Shown here one piece after another: positions 13,301 through 26,600 of a stretch of 64,000 bases of DNA. Positions within the stretch are counted from its first letter, which is position 1. Each line of letters opens with the position of its first letter. Origin of the DNA: Membranipora membranacea (lineage: Eukaryota > Bryozoa > Gymnolaemata > Cheilostomatida > Membraniporidae); the NCBI GenBank assembly GCA_914767715.1, contig OU612065.1:35960001-36024000 (forward strand), written 5' to 3'. The position numbers were made by a program, and so were the translations under genes. Below the pieces are notes generated by a model. That model was not told the origin of the DNA, did not search any database, and was given only the letters and a program-made list of their open reading frames with translations.

Positions 13301-13600
13301 AGACTATGTCTATCTATGATCAATGAATCGAGCTCATTTATGAATAATGGTTGAATTGATTGATGATTCTTTCTGAACCTCTGGCTTAGTGTTTGACTCA
13401 TGTGTTGAACAATTGCATTAAGGTTAAGAAATATAAGCAGGTTGATAAGCATCAAATAGAAGAGTCATACCATCTGCGGGAGCTGTAAACATTAACACAT
13501 CATCTGGTTGTATATCTGCTGTAGATTTAGTCTTAGCTGATTGAGCTTTTCTGGACAAGAATCCTCCTCCCTTTTTCTTCTTAGTCAAGTCTGCACTCAT
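10382..13600 (-). CDS. unc119: UNC119 homologue (lipid-binding trafficking chaperone), complete
   Basis: UNC119 proteins have an immunoglobulin-like beta-sandwich of the GMP-PDE delta family. They bind N-myristoylated cargo, which ARL2/ARL3 releases, for delivery to cilia and membranes. Exons on the minus strand: 13600-13471, 12668-12555, 12026-11888, 11017-10845, 10488-10382. The total of 663 nt encodes 220 residues, near the usual 240. Family signatures run through every exon: [71 protein letters not shown], and the closing [13 protein letters not shown] and MHNKADYSY. The start is the first Met of a Lys-rich leader ([13 protein letters not shown]). All junction phases agree. An acidic Gly/Asp insert ([13 protein letters not shown]) precedes the GRFVRY block. 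Confidence 0.95.
10568..10647. mobile_element. Small hairpin MITE, copy 2, in the last unc-119 intron
   Basis: The left end CCTGTCTTGA and right end TCAAGACAGG are inverted repeats. The sequence is related to 9049-9146 but shorter. It lies between the last two unc-119 exons (10845 and 10488) and does not touch the splice sites. Confidence 0.55.
11151..11450 (+). mobile_element. tRNA-derived SINE-like element in an unc-119 intron
   Basis: An internal Pol III promoter pair is visible: an A-box-like TAGTTGGTTAGAGCG at about 11160 and a B-box-like GGGTTCCAATCTC at about 11206. These are spaced as in a tRNA but without a clean cloverleaf. A non-tRNA body follows, so a SINE is more likely than a functional tRNA. 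The 3' limit is uncertain. Confidence 0.55.
13159..13203. repeat. 15-bp tandem repeat, three copies
   Basis: Three exact copies of TACAGAGTTTTAGAA lie in the first unc-119 intron. Confidence 0.9.
13471..13600 (-). CDS. unc119: unc-119 exon 1 (start and basic leader)
   Basis: The ATG at 13600-13598 opens a Lys/Ser-rich leader followed by [12 protein letters not shown], the position of the PEDVL block in other UNC119 proteins. The donor GTATGA follows a phase-1 end. The promoter presumably lies in 13601-13780; no clear core element is visible. Confidence 0.9.
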
Positions 13601-14073
13601 TGTAGACGACTGAGAATTTTGAATGTTTAATGTATCTAGAAGTGTTTAGCCTCTCCAGACTATTAATTGGTTTATGCTTGCCCTCAAATGAGTGCTAACT
13701 TTCTACAATGATTGACTTACACAACTAACAACTAACAGTTTTTACTCAGCTGCAACAATGGCTCACTGGTGCATGCTGGGACCGGAAACAGAATATCTAT
13801 GGTTTGATTGGATAATTTATATGGTAGCCATGGTGATTGTAATCAAATAGCACATGGCTTTGTTTACACTCATGAAAACTTCTCCATCATTTACTTTATG
13901 GAAAAAAAACTGTACTGGCCTGTACTTGTTCTTAGGTTATCTTGATCCTACCTATGTCATGGACATATTATGATAATTATACCACTTAGAGTTGCAGTAT
14001 TCTGTATATAACGTGGTGCAGTAGAGTAGACACAAAGGTCCTAACAACTGGCACCCCCATTCATGCAAATCTC

Positions 14074-14650
14074 ATGCAAGTTTGGAAAAGAAGATGGGAG
14101 GGTTACATGAAACACAGCTCAAAAGGAACAGAAAGTTTACTAGAAAAAATAACAGGAGACATCTCGAGAAAGGAGAAAGTCAGGGAATTCTGTAACAATG
14201 CACCTTTCACAGCAGGACGAGCGTCGCCTCTCGTAACTGGACACTGCAATATCTTGCTGCACATGTACAAGCTGGGACTCACCTACACCCCAACATGCTT
14301 ATGTTTAGAGGAAGATGAGCCTCCACGGCACTTTTTAAAACACTGCACCCTGTTTAGCAACAGTCGGATGCAGTGTAACATTTAAGCGGCTACACCATTA
14401 AGTCTATCAAATATTATAGACTTCATCATTTAGACAGGTAGATTTGCCTGAACATTATTTGGTCAGTATTACTTTTAATTGCAGTATTACAGCATGTACA
14501 TAATACTCATTTATGCAGTAGTTTATAGTATTCAATTATCATAAGTTAAATCTCATACACATCCGTTATAACCATTTTGCGATTGTACATGTTACTTGCT
14601 ACTTTCTGATCCCCTACTCCTTAGTCCGCTAGGGAGTGGGGGTTGACACT
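14074..14650 (+). mobile_element. LINE relic, RNase H/C-terminal tail
   Basis: A 103-codon frame (14074-14385) shows the tail organisation of LINE pol proteins. A W..RW entry is followed by a TGHCNILLHMYKLGL helix and a zinc-knuckle-like CLCLEEDEPPRHFLKHC (Cys-Cys-His-Cys). After a stop the same frame continues with SLSNIIDF, typical of the last residues of such elements. The 5' part is missing. Confidence 0.7.
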
Positions 14651-17600
14651 TTAATTTTAGATGGACAACTACACACTCAGTCAATACGAAACAACACAGT
14701 GGATCAGCCTGCTCAATGCCGACAGGGCCGGGGCTTTATTGCCCGTCGGGCTGCCAAGGTAGCTTCTGCCCTTATCCCTGCCTCAGCGTAAGCCTTGGCG
14801 TGGTAACTCTGTATACTTAAACACAACTTCAAAAGACCTGTCTCTTCAACCAGAACATGAACATGCTATAAGTTATTCTTAACTGAATAATTTCGAAACT
14901 ACACTATAATTTCTAGTTGTAACTATTCGCAATAGTTTTGATATTTCACATTGTTATTCTACAGAAGCAATTCTAGTCATCTCACTCTCACACTCACCCT
15001 CCACACTAAACTTAGCTATTCTACTCATTACGGCATATTGTGTCTATGCCGAAATCATTACCATGGCGTAAGGTGCTATTGGCTTCATTTCCTTCCCTTC
15101 CCAGTCTAAAATGGCGAGGGGCTGAGCACGTGGGCATTAAATTGTCGAAATCACGCAGCCAGCCTTTATATTCTCAAATAGCCCTGTCATTCAAAAATAT
15201 AATCATGAGCCGTTCTCAGTCATGATAATCGAAAGAACTACCTCAGGTGCTCAACTCATCATCTCATGTCACCAGCATATTCATTTTTATCGTTTCCATG
15301 CTCCGTACAAATGGGCATATAGGCGATTTTAGCCTTTTTCCATCCCCCCCCCCCCCCCCGCACATGGAAACAATTGAGCTATTCAATTTCGATTTCGATA
15401 GGTTGTTAGCATTCACAAACCGAATTTGTTTGGATCCTATTGTTATTGTATTGTGTTTTGATTACATAATAAGCCTAATCCATTGGATAGGATGCTAATG
15501 ATCATTCGACCCATGGAAACATAGTGATTAATACATTAGAATTTTCACATATGTTTTCATTCAAAATATCCTAGAAGTAGAAGAACATCGATTTGTATGA
15601 CACATTAGTTGCTTGACTATCTTGTGTAATATCGTACATGTGTAGCACTTAAGTATATATTTTTAGTTATTCAACCTACATTCTTTGAAAACATTTGCCT
15701 TCAAAATAGGCCATTATTCTTATTTCCTTCGTGTAATTTGATGTACATTATTACATGAAATAAAATATTTAACTAATTAACTTCATGCAGATACCCCTCA
15801 ACTCACTTAGGCACCCAAGGGCTTCGTAGAATGTTTTGCTCCTATTAATTGTACCAGGTTGTCAATGAGGACAAGATGCTAGGTATCAATATTTTTTCAT
15901 CCATCTGATCAGATAGGATAATGCACTTTTTTTCATTGTGCTAATGAGATAAGGTGAATGAATGAATGGTTAGTCAGCAATGCAGTATGAGTATCATTGG
16001 TTGAGTTACTGCTTGAATATGGTTATCTTTTATATTCAAAAATTATCCATGAACCAATAGTCCTGAGTCCGGTCAGCAATATGATCAGACCAATGAACTA
16101 AACCTTAGTTCATTGATCAGACAGGATAAGAGTATAAATGTATTTATAATGGTGTCTTATGTCAAAATGTTCCTTGAATTAAGCTAGTCTTGAATTGATG
16201 AACCGCCTGCACTGAGGCATCATAAAATCTTTTAAAGATCCTCGTTTTTTTATTAGTTTTCCACTGTTCTCTTTCATCCACATCACCATCATCTACATCA
16301 CCTAGCAACAAATAACAGGCACCATCATAAAACCACGACCCTTCCTAAATCCAGCACTGCTCTTTGCAGAAAAGGCCTTTTTTTATAAATACGCATAAAT
16401 ACGTCAATGCCTTCTTATTGCTTCTTTCTTTTATTTTTTGTTGTTTTCACATGGTCTTATTTGCTTCATGCATTGATCGGTGGTTAATAAAGATCATAAT
16501 AATAATAATAATCACTGCCTATGAATATATTGATTGATTGATGAGTACTTTATTATCGATCAAAATACGTTTGCAACGAATGACAATGTATATAGTGGAT
16601 CTGATTTGACATAAATTGATAAAAAGACTTCAGTACGTTGGTTAGAAAAAATATTGAAATAAAACAGGATTTGACCACATCATCGGTTACAGAGTCTATA
16701 TATAACTGCCATATTTAATGAAAAGGCATTTAGCTGCAGTGGCAGTAGTGTGCTTTATGATTTTGGATTTATTGCTCACTCGTCTCTTAGGTCTGCAGTT
16801 CTGGTTTTCAGATCGAGTTGGCAGGACGTTGCTATGAAACTTTATAGGAAAATCAAATTATTTAACCCTATATGTACAGCTATATACCTTCTCAATTCTA
16901 ATACATTATACTTGTCATATCTTTACGTACCCATTGTCAAACACATGTCTTTGAAGAAGTTTGATTTACCAACTTTTGCTGAATTTACCTTACCCTTCCT
17001 TTCTTATCATTTCTATTTCAATAATGTGCCACCCATCTCAATAATATGAAGGCCCTGAGTCAAGACCGGCTGTCATCGTTCGGCTTCGTGTTGAGTGTTA
17101 AGTGACGCCAGAAGCAGTTGATTCAATCAATGGCTTCATATTTATTGCCTATTTCAAATTACTTGGATGTGATACTGTTTCACAGGAATTAAATAGGGAT
17201 GCTCATTTCTTACTTGAGTGCTTGGTGTCTGGATGTAGAGCATTGTTGAAAATAAACAATTCACTTGAGGAAATAAATGCTACTTTGGTCTGCAAAATTA
17301 CATCGATCTAGTTTTGACAACCATTTTTACACTCAGCCTAGACCTCTAAGATTGGTACCGCAGTAAAAGTGTACCGTGAAAACAGTGAGGAATAAACTGT
17401 TCTCATGCTGGAGCCATACTACTAGATGGTAAATACATTACTATTTAAGTGTTGGCTATGTGTTGTCAGTCCAGAAAAGTTGTTTCTGCAATCGCCAATG
17501 GCAAGCAACTAGAGTATTAAAGCAGAAGCATCTACAACCACTTTAATCTGTTGCTGGGAAATGAGGACAGTGGCCCCCTCTGGCATACCTATCCAAGACA

Positions 17601-18025
17601 GGTGATGTCAGAGGATATTGGCCAACAATAAAGCTGCCCATTGGCAATCCCTGCAAAGGATTGCCGGCTAAGCCTTGCCAGCTGGGATGGTGGTCATCTG
17701 GTTTATATGTCACACGACAGTATCTACAGAATGTGTGCATTAATGCACACTGAAATGTCTTTTCTAATTCTTTCATAATTAGACTGCTGCAAGACATAGT
17801 TAAACTGAAATCTTGGTGCTGGTGCACAGCTAATACAAGATTTCACAAGAGACTCTCATATTTGACGGAGTTGGCTTTTCACAGCACATACCTGAGCACA
17901 TACCTGAGCTGGATAGTTTCAACACCGAATTTTCATCGGGACTATGGAAACTTGGTTTCTCATAAATCCGTTAATTGTACCAGGTCAATAATCATTTATG
18001 CCAGATTGATAGTACTGGTTTTTTC
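14651..18025. other. Gene-poor region
   Basis: No gene is supported. Visible features are a C-run (about 15344-15359), an (AAT)n run near 16498-16512 at what looks like a LINE 3' end, and AT-rich sequence. The 12280-12380 and 16425-16512 stretches resemble each other (ACATGGTCT, then TTGATCGG, then an A-rich tail), which suggests two 3' ends of one LINE family. Open frames at 16750-17049 and 17543-17827 show no recognisable family. Confidence 0.4.
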
Positions 18026-18903
18026 CTACAACCTATATGGGGGCCTGAGGAAGTCACTAGTGTCTGGCAGTTTGTTCCACTCCTTGGCAGTCTTGATAAA
18101 GAACGAGCGCTGGTGGTGTTGCGTGTTGGAGTGAGGTATCATATATTGGTACTGATGTCTTCGTTTTGGTGTTGAAATTGAAGGCTGCAGGTATGTCTGG
18201 ATGGCTTTATCGGTGGCGTCGAAGTGGAAATGCTGGAACAGCTTCAGACGAGTAGATAACCTTCTCTCCGCCAGGGTGGGAAGGTTTAAGCCTTTGAGAA
18301 GACCTGTAGTGCTCGTCTTCCTAGACTTCCTGTCTGTTCTTCTTATACCGCAGAAAATTCGTGCTGCCCGTTGCTGAACTGCTTCTAGGTCTGCAGCAGC
18401 AGTCTTGTGAATGGAGTCCCAAGAGCCCGATGCATATTCAAGCACTGGCCGTACTATCTGTGTGTAGGCGGTGCTCTTGACAGATGTTTAGCTTGTGAGC
18501 ACAGTTCTCCTTACAAAGCCTAGACTAGAGTTGGCTTTGGCAGCCATGTCTTTCACATGCTGCATGAAAGTCAGCTGATCGTCCAGGGTCACACCGAGAT
18601 ACTTGATGGCTGCTGACTTGGGAATGGCAGTGTTGTGTAGTGTATAGGTGTTATCTTGCTGATGTTTCTTTCGCGAGAACAGGATATGCTGGCATTTCTG
18701 AGGGTGAAATTCCATATCATTTTCCTTCTTTTTTTTTTTTTATAAATCGTCTTGCAGAGTTCGGTGGTTTAGTGCACTATTATAAATAACAGTGTCGTCT
18801 ACAATAAACGAACATCAGAGTCGGTGGCAGTGGGCAGTGGTCATTTATATAAAAGAGAAAGAGAGCTGGGCCTATAACTGACCCCTGGGGCACTCCAGTA
18901 GAC
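18026..18903 (-). mobile_element. LINE relic, reverse transcriptase domain
   Basis: Minus strand, in several frames: GVPQGSVIGPALFLFYIND (reverse transcriptase block 4) near 18900-18841, then an IVDDT version of the FADDT catalytic box, then MEFHPQKCQHILFSRKK and KYLGVTLDDQLTF, and, after a frameshift near 18450-18490, LEYASGSWD, LEAVQQRAARI and LPTLAERRL. The order is that of a Jockey/CR1-like reverse transcriptase. An A/T insertion at 18727-18742 and the frameshifts show it is inactive. Confidence 0.85.
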
Positions 18904-20579
18904 TAAGTATAGGAGTTATCCCATCTGATGATGAGAAAACCTTTAAAATTATGCATTGTGAGCACTGAACTCAATCCTGGAACAGCAGAATAGTACAATT
19001 CAATGATTGTGAGTCTAGCTTATAACTTATCAAGGTTTTTCTTTTATTCATGTTTTGGTTTCCGGTTTGGGATTTCCCAGCAAATATGGAAACTGTGAAG
19101 AACATCATAACAGTGGCAACACAGGTAAATCCTTGACTATGATTTGGCACAGAGTTAACAGGGAGGGGTGATGGAGAGGAAACAGCTTCACCATAAGGCT
19201 TTTATTGTTATACAGTGGAAAACTAGTCATTTACTTCTCATGAATGCAATTGCTCTTTTGAATAAAAAAAACAACTCAAATTAAATAGGTCTTTCAGTTT
19301 AGAAACTGCCTTATGGAAATAATGAGTTGACCTAGTTTCAGTTAGTATCAGTTGTTGGCAGTCTTGAGGGGTAGCAATCAGATAAAGTTGTGTGATAGTC
19401 ATGAGGAGTTGTGAGATTAATGCTGTCTTGCAGTCCATACAGTAACAATTGAACACAGGGTTGCAGTGAGACCTAGTAGGTAGACGTAGACCAAGGTGCT
19501 CTCTCACAATAAGCATAAGATTTCACACAAATTTAATACATTTCACCCATCTGATTTTCATGGATTCCTCATTATGCCCCTATCGGAACTGTGTTATATT
19601 TGTAAAGTAGGACTACATGTGAATTGGACTACTGCAGTTTTTATTGTTTGGCTTCGATGGGGTGGGGTGATGAGAAAAGGATCAAAGCTTCATTATAACA
19701 TATATATATATCTCAGTTATCTGGTGGTATGTCTGTCTGTTGTATACAGCAGTTTTTTGATGGATATTTAAATTGCATAAACATTTGTGATTAAGTGCTG
19801 ACCATATAGCAGACAAATGCTTTGCCCATCTTTTGTATGATAATACAAAACAGGATCAAGCCATCAATAACAGAGGCCTACTTGGTTACACTGCCTGCCT
19901 CACTAAACTTGCTGTCACAACATGCTTGAACAGCGAGTAAAGTGAGCCAAGACAGTGTTCTTATGGCTCATACGAGCCCAAGAACCTTTGATCATACGCA
20001 TTTTGGTAACAAATTGGAGAAATGACAACGCATACAACAATAACCTGTCCATTGGCCACTCAGGGAATTTTTTCCATTTTAATCTTTTTCAAACATCCCA
20101 TGTTGATACCAGTTGTCCGATATATTGATTAATATATCATTGGGCATCACCTTAACATCAGGTTGAGCGGTTAGTATTGACAGCAGTTGATGTCAGCCCC
20201 AATGAAAATTTTTCTCCTGTGTACCATATAGCCGGCAAACATGGGAACATAGATGTGCTTGTGAAAAAACATTCAAGACTACTAAGAAGTAGATGTTATC
20301 AGACAGCGCTCATCACCGACTCAGTTCATACCCAAATTAGTAAGTCTGGAATGACCGTGTCCGCAGTTAGGAATTTGTTGAGTTTATTTAGATGTATCTC
20401 AAAGTTAACAGCTGGTTTTGTGTTACCCTTGTCTTCGTAAGTCACTGTAACACAAAAGAGTCAAAGTCGCAGAGTTATTCATAAATGAAAACATGCATAA
20501 TCATATCAATGTCCGCTTAATCTTTAAGATGCTGGTTTAGTCCGATTAGTACAAAAGATCAGCCTTAGCTGACCATATC
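18904..20579. other. Upstream region of the LRR-Roc-COR-caspase gene
   Basis: No gene is supported. The promoter of the gene starting at 20580 should lie in the right-hand part. No convincing TATA or initiator could be picked out. The 87-codon frame at 20177-20440 has no recognisable features. Confidence 0.4.
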
Positions 20580-20694
20580 ATGGATCTTCCACCAAAAGAC
20601 TCTGCTAGGAGAAGAAGACTTAACACACAAGGGGCAGAAGCCACTGAGGAAGCTCAGGCTACAGGAACGGGTCAACCTGCTATTGATATGCAGA
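20580..20694 (+). CDS. Fusion gene exon 1, N-terminus
   Basis: The ATG at 20580-20582 begins a short polar peptide (MDLPPKDSARRRRLNTQG), then a Gln/Glu/Thr-rich part, ending in phase 1 at a GTAAGT donor. There is no signal peptide, so the protein is probably intracellular. The start is chosen because exon 2 joins in frame; an additional 5' exon cannot be excluded. Confidence 0.65.
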
Positions 20695-23600
20695 GTAAGT
20701 TTGGTTTATTCACAATGCAAAGACCCTAATTATAAAGATTATAATACTTTTCAGTGGATTCAACCATTTACTCTTTTATCCACAGCGCTAAGACGCTTAA
20801 CAAGTTTCTCTTCTGAGTAAACATCATGCCTGCTCCATATATCATAATATCACTAATTTCAATTGCACCTGGACGGAACCTGAAGAAGAAATGAAATACT
20901 CCCTAATAGGACGTCACATTTCGTTGTTTTCCTCTCTTCACAAAGAAGAAGACAGCCCTAGTTATTGCCAAAGCATGCGAATGTTTTAGTAGTGTAGTGT
21001 TAGGCCACACCGGGTGTCACATTGTCAAGGCTCTCAGGCTCTCCGCTATAATAACTCCTCTCAGCACGTAAACTTTCTATTGATTCAATATTGCACAACC
21101 TATCAACCATTTCTCTGTTTCTATATGAGATAACACTGATATTATTTGACACAAGCTCTCTTCTGTTTTAATGTTGATTGAAGGAAAAAAACATATTGTG
21201 CCACTGATTTTTCACCATAGCTTTTAATCTTGATCTAGAACATAATATATTAAGTGACGACCAAACTGCTGTTGATATTTATCAAATGTGAAGATATCGG
21301 GTCAATAAAATTAAATAGTTAAGGTAGCCCTATCACTTTTGTGAGCTTGTTTCTAACCATAACATGATATCAATAGTTTTAATATCCAGACTATTTCCTA
21401 TATGATTGGCTGGTCAGCTTAGGTGTGGTGTATATACCCCAATTTCGTTTATATTCTATTCGTATGCTATTGCTGAAACTTCTTTGGTGCTAACATCTAC
21501 CAAACTAGGTGGTACGTTATGATGATTCAGACAAGTTATCAAAGTTAAAACTTTAGGGAAAATATGTAACATCTTATAATCAGAGAACTTCTCTATTTTT
21601 TCTATATTTATGTTCACAGAGTATTATAGAATCTGGTATCGAGATGACAGTGGACCAGATATAGATGAGATACCTGATAAACCAGACTACACAGAATTTA
21701 AACTAGAAGAGCTTATTTCAGCTACACAGGATCTCACTGTGACTCATATGTCTATCGAAGGAGACATACCACCAGTACTCAGTCAGATAGCACCTCATCT
21801 AAAAGTGCTGGAGATAGAGTATATGACTGATGATGTCCAGTTAGAGAAGTAAGTAGATTAAAATCTATATAACAGACTGTATTGTGACCTCATACAGTAC
21901 ACAACGTTAGTTATTCTCATTATGACTGATAAATGTGATTTAGGTGCCCAGGTACTCGGGTGCAGTCCTTGTGATTTTTTGCCATTATTTGTCCTTGGCT
22001 CATTAAATTGAAGGTTTACACAATGGGCAATATCTAAATAATGTTCAATGTGCAAGGGGCAATATTCTTATTATATCCTCCGACATACATACATTCGGAC
22101 AACTCTTATTTTATTCCGAATCCACAACTATTGCAATTTATTTTTGAGTTGTCCTCTTTTTCCCAATGGATTTACCCTGGCTGTCCCCCCTCCCCATCCG
22201 CCCACCCCCAACAACCTGCCAAGGCTACCCTTTGTGGAACAGAAAGATTATGGGAGAGTAATTTCTAACTCTTATTGGACTGGATTATTACATTTTAACA
22301 ATAATTAAAGGGATAATACACTTCTGATCTCTGTTTGGCAGCCAATGGAGCACAGAAAAATGTATGTACATACAAAAACTCCTTATTTGTAATTCAAAAC
22401 CTCTTGTTCTGCTCAAATGTGCATTCTAAATTGTAGTTGTGCATCTCAAACAAGAAATAAGACAACTAACAGAATTGCTTGTGATCTGAAAAAAGCTGAT
22501 TTTGTGAGCAGTTGTGTGCTCCTACCTCTTGGTTAGTGTTTCAATTGTCCAGATACTCAAAGTGCGCATGTGCAATAAGGATGACCTTTTGACTTTAGCT
22601 TGTTATTTTCTAACAGCCCAGCTTAACAGTTTTATTACCATATCCGGTTATGGTAGTAAAAGTGTTAAGCTGGGCTGTTAGAAAATAACAAGCTAAAGTC
22701 AAAAGGTCATCCTTATTGCACATGCGCACTTTGAGTATCTGGACAAATGAAACACTAACCAAGAGGTAGGAGCACACAACTGCTCACAAAATCAGCTTTT
22801 TTCAGATCACAAGCAATTCTGTTAGTTGTCTTATTTCTTGTTGGAGATGCACAACTACAATTTAGAATGCACATTTGAGCAGAACAAGGGGTTTTGAATT
22901 ACAAATAAGGAGTTTTTGTATGTACATACATTTTTCTGTGCTCCATTGGCTGCCAAACAGAGATCAGAAGTGTATTATCCCTTTAAATGTTTTAAATCTC
23001 CAGCATGTTCATAACGAGGGATCAGTTCTCAACTACAGTAGTGTATAAAACAGTATTTTAGTTCAGTAAAATCTCATTTGATGTAAATCATGTAATAATC
23101 CGTGGGCTGAACATAAATTTATGTTTTTGTGTGCTTTTACCCCAGTTTGAAACTGTAACAACTGTTACAAAAAAATTATCCTTTGATTATCAATTGCACT
23201 CAGAAATGATGGTGGTGAAATATTCACCTCAAAATAGACAAAAAATGAACGCAGTCAACATCAAATAACTCGTAACTTAATGTATTAGATATGAATTATA
23301 TTTTTTTTTTTCAAAAAAAATTCAAAATTGATTCTTCTTATAATTGAGATTACTTACAAATTTAGCAGGAGGAAACCAACTAATAGACACATCGGATTAT
23401 ATATAGAGCATAAACCATCTTAACCTCAGTTAGTTATTCTACTTGTTGCAGTATGAGAACACTAACCAGCATAGAGGAAGTGAATATATCTGGGAATGAG
23501 GAACTGATATCCTTACCAGACTGGATTGGAGAACTCACGAGTCTTAAGAAGCTATATGTGTCTGTTTGTGGCCTCACTTACCTGCCTAACAGGTAAATAA

Positions 23601-26600
23601 ATATTATGATTTAATTTTTCTCAATATTAATTCTTACATCAGTGTCTTCATCAGTGATAAAATGACTCTTCATGTGATTTTAGATCTGTCAAAGGTAGTT
23701 TACAATGTGTTTATAATATCATATCAGTTAAAACTTTGATACTGGTAGGTATAAAACGATGTAAAAAAATTTATGTCTTAATATTTGACATCCTGTATGA
23801 GTTTCTGATAAAAGAGTTGCACTGGTTCAGAATAGACAGTTTTCTGAGCTCTGATCTAGGCCTCAATTCGGAGTTGTCCTCTCTCCAGTTTGGTACTTTC
23901 AACCCACGCCGCATAGGAAAAAATGTGCTGAAAAGAGGGTTATCTTGAAAACCGCTTATAATAGGATAAAAATTGTTTTTGATTCAGAATCTGCAACATT
24001 GAAACCTCATATGGACATAGTTTGGGAAATAATTTTAGAATTTGGATAGTCAATTATAGCATTTTCTGCCTGTTTTGCGGACCATTTGGCAGAATTTTTT
24101 ATGAGTTTCGTCACTAAAATTAAGATTAATCAACAATCACGCCTCCATTGATTTGGAAACCCTGTCTCACAGGGTTTTCAATGGTGCAGACTCTGAATCA
24201 AAAATCATTTTTATCTTAACATAAGCAGTTTTCAAGATAACCCTCTTTCAGCAGGTTTTTCCTATGCGGCGTGGGTTAAAAGTACCAAACTAGAGAGAGG
24301 ACAACTCCAAATTGAGGCATAAATAAGAGCCCAGAAAACTGTCTATATGAGTATGAATTTTGAGAAAATTGTAAGCAGTATTTTCATTCCTATTACACAC
24401 CAAAAATTCGGCATAAAAAAGTAGGAAGCAGTTTCTCTCTATTAACCTTGGTAAATCAGTGTAACCTTGTCCTGATCTTTCACAATTAAAAAGAAAGAAA
24501 GGAGGAGGATCTTTGTCTTCTGTTTTTTTTATTATTTAATTTCTTTGCTGCTGAACATTTGCCTGATCAGTTGTCTTCAGGACACCTACTTTTATCATAT
24601 GTTTGCTTGTTACCATACAAATCAAAGAATTTAGAAATTGTCAATTAGTTGGAAAGGGATTTTTTCTCGTATATCTTTCAGAGTGCGTGCTAATGCAATA
24701 TCAAGACAAATATCCTAAACTCCTTGCACTAACTCTGGTCAACGCAAACATCATCTCTTTACCGTTACATTTGAGATCTAAAGAGAAGTTCAGCTCATTC
24801 AAAACGTTACTATTCAACCATTTATTATCGACGTGACCAGCATCATTGATGATATTATTTCCTTTCTGTTTCTCTTTTTTTGTTTTAAAATTTTTTTTTA
24901 TCTGGCACTGAGTGCAAAACATTTCGAATGAGATGACTTTGGTTGCCAATAATGTTCATAACGAGGGATCAGTTCTCAACTACAGTAGTGAATAAACAGT
25001 ATTTTAGTTCAGTAAAACCTCATTTGATGTAGATCAGACAATAATCCGTGGGCTGAACAATTTTGTTTTGGTTATGACTAATTCTTATTGTATAGCATTA
25101 CAACTCTGAAAAATTTAGAGATTATGATATTAGAGAATCACAGGGGACTGAAGACATTACCTGATGGTATCGGGGGGGGGGGGGGTTGGGCTGGACCCAA
25201 GAGTCTCAGAGAGTTATCTATAGTTGAGTGTCTTATCAGACACCTACCTGAGAGGTAATTATATACTGAGTCACTCAGGACTATGATGACTGTATGTGGA
25301 TATTCTTAGTTCAGATCAGCATACTTTTCTACACACAAATCCCTGTCTTTGTAATCTGATAGAGGTTTATGTTGAGGCTGGGCAACATCGAAAGATATTT
25401 TTACCTCAATCCAAATACCACTAAGATTTCGCATTGAAATGGTGAACAACATAACTGCTGTCTGAATAAACTTAAGTTGACAATTCATAAGGTTAATAGA
25501 ATTTACCAATTGCTGTTCAAATCCTGACTAGTCAAAATAAGTTGGAAGTATATTTAATAATAATATTGATTGCACTGATTGTTAGATTTTGGCCAAATTT
25601 TAATTCTAAGCGTATCTGGAAGATTTCAAGAATCAAAACTTGGTAATTTTTCAATCCCAGACGTCGAACATGCCTCATCCGCACCCTCCCATGTGCCAAT
25701 GACCTGCTGCCCTAAATAACTGCCGAGTTGTCTAGCACCCCAACGAAATCTAGTATTTATCAACAAAAATAGTTGGGAGCCCTGGGCATGAATGGTACAT
25801 TTCACATCCATGACACAATAACCATATAAAACCAAGGAGTCCTTTCTCCTTTTCCCTATTACTTGCATTTCATTGTCGAGCTTCCCTTCACTCAATCCTG
25901 CTTTGCGAATTCATTATGTTCAGACTGTGGAGCAACTAAAAACAAATTGTGTCACTACTGGGATTTTAACCAGTAACCTGCTAACCATTAACTATTACTC
26001 CATATGGGCATTCATATTAATAATACTATTTCTTAACCCTGTTTTGCATGCAAGGCAACTTCATTATTTTTTAGCAGAGTACGTGTACCAGCAATCTTTT
26101 TCTCGCAACTTTTACAGTTAGTGATAGATCCCAATCAGTCAATCGAAACTCCATGCTACATCCAGTTGTGGAATGAATAGATGATGAATAAGGAGTGCTG
26201 ATACCGCCACAGTATAGTAAACATAGCCTTTATTCTGGACAGACAGGTTTCCATGAGATTATGACGTAAAAACATCTATCAATCATCATTCTATCTCCGT
26301 GTTACAGCATGAGAACACTAACCGGCATAGAGGAAATGGTTATATCCTGGAATGTGGGACTGAAATCCTTACCAGACTGGATAGGAGAACTCAAGAGTCT
26401 TAAGAAGCTAGATGTGTCTCAGTGTGGTCTCACTCACCTGCCTCACAGGTACATAAACATTATGATTTCATTATTCTCAATAATAGTATTTACATCAGTG
26501 TCTTTATTACTGGCTCTAGATGCAATTTTAGATCAATTACTTGTACTTTTAATACAATATTGGCTTCAATTAGCATGCCTGAAACCCAGCAACAATATGA

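Noticed and set aside
16750-17049. 99-codon plus-strand frame as a gene.
   Set aside because: AT-driven composition, no family features, no neighbouring exons.
20177-20440. 87-codon frame just upstream of the fusion gene as a first exon.
   Set aside because: No donor joins it in frame to 21620 and no known domain; the exon at 20580 fits better.
24701-24949. Minus-strand open frames with KKEKQKGNNIIND as a gene inside the LRR introns.
   Set aside because: Broken in other copies, no start consistent among copies, no recognised domain; kept only as a repeat block.
25626-25895. A minus-strand 89-codon frame conserved in two introns (also 36784-37125) as a gene.
   Set aside because: It lies inside a SINE-like insertion copied with the intron, has no domain, and its conservation is explained by the duplication.
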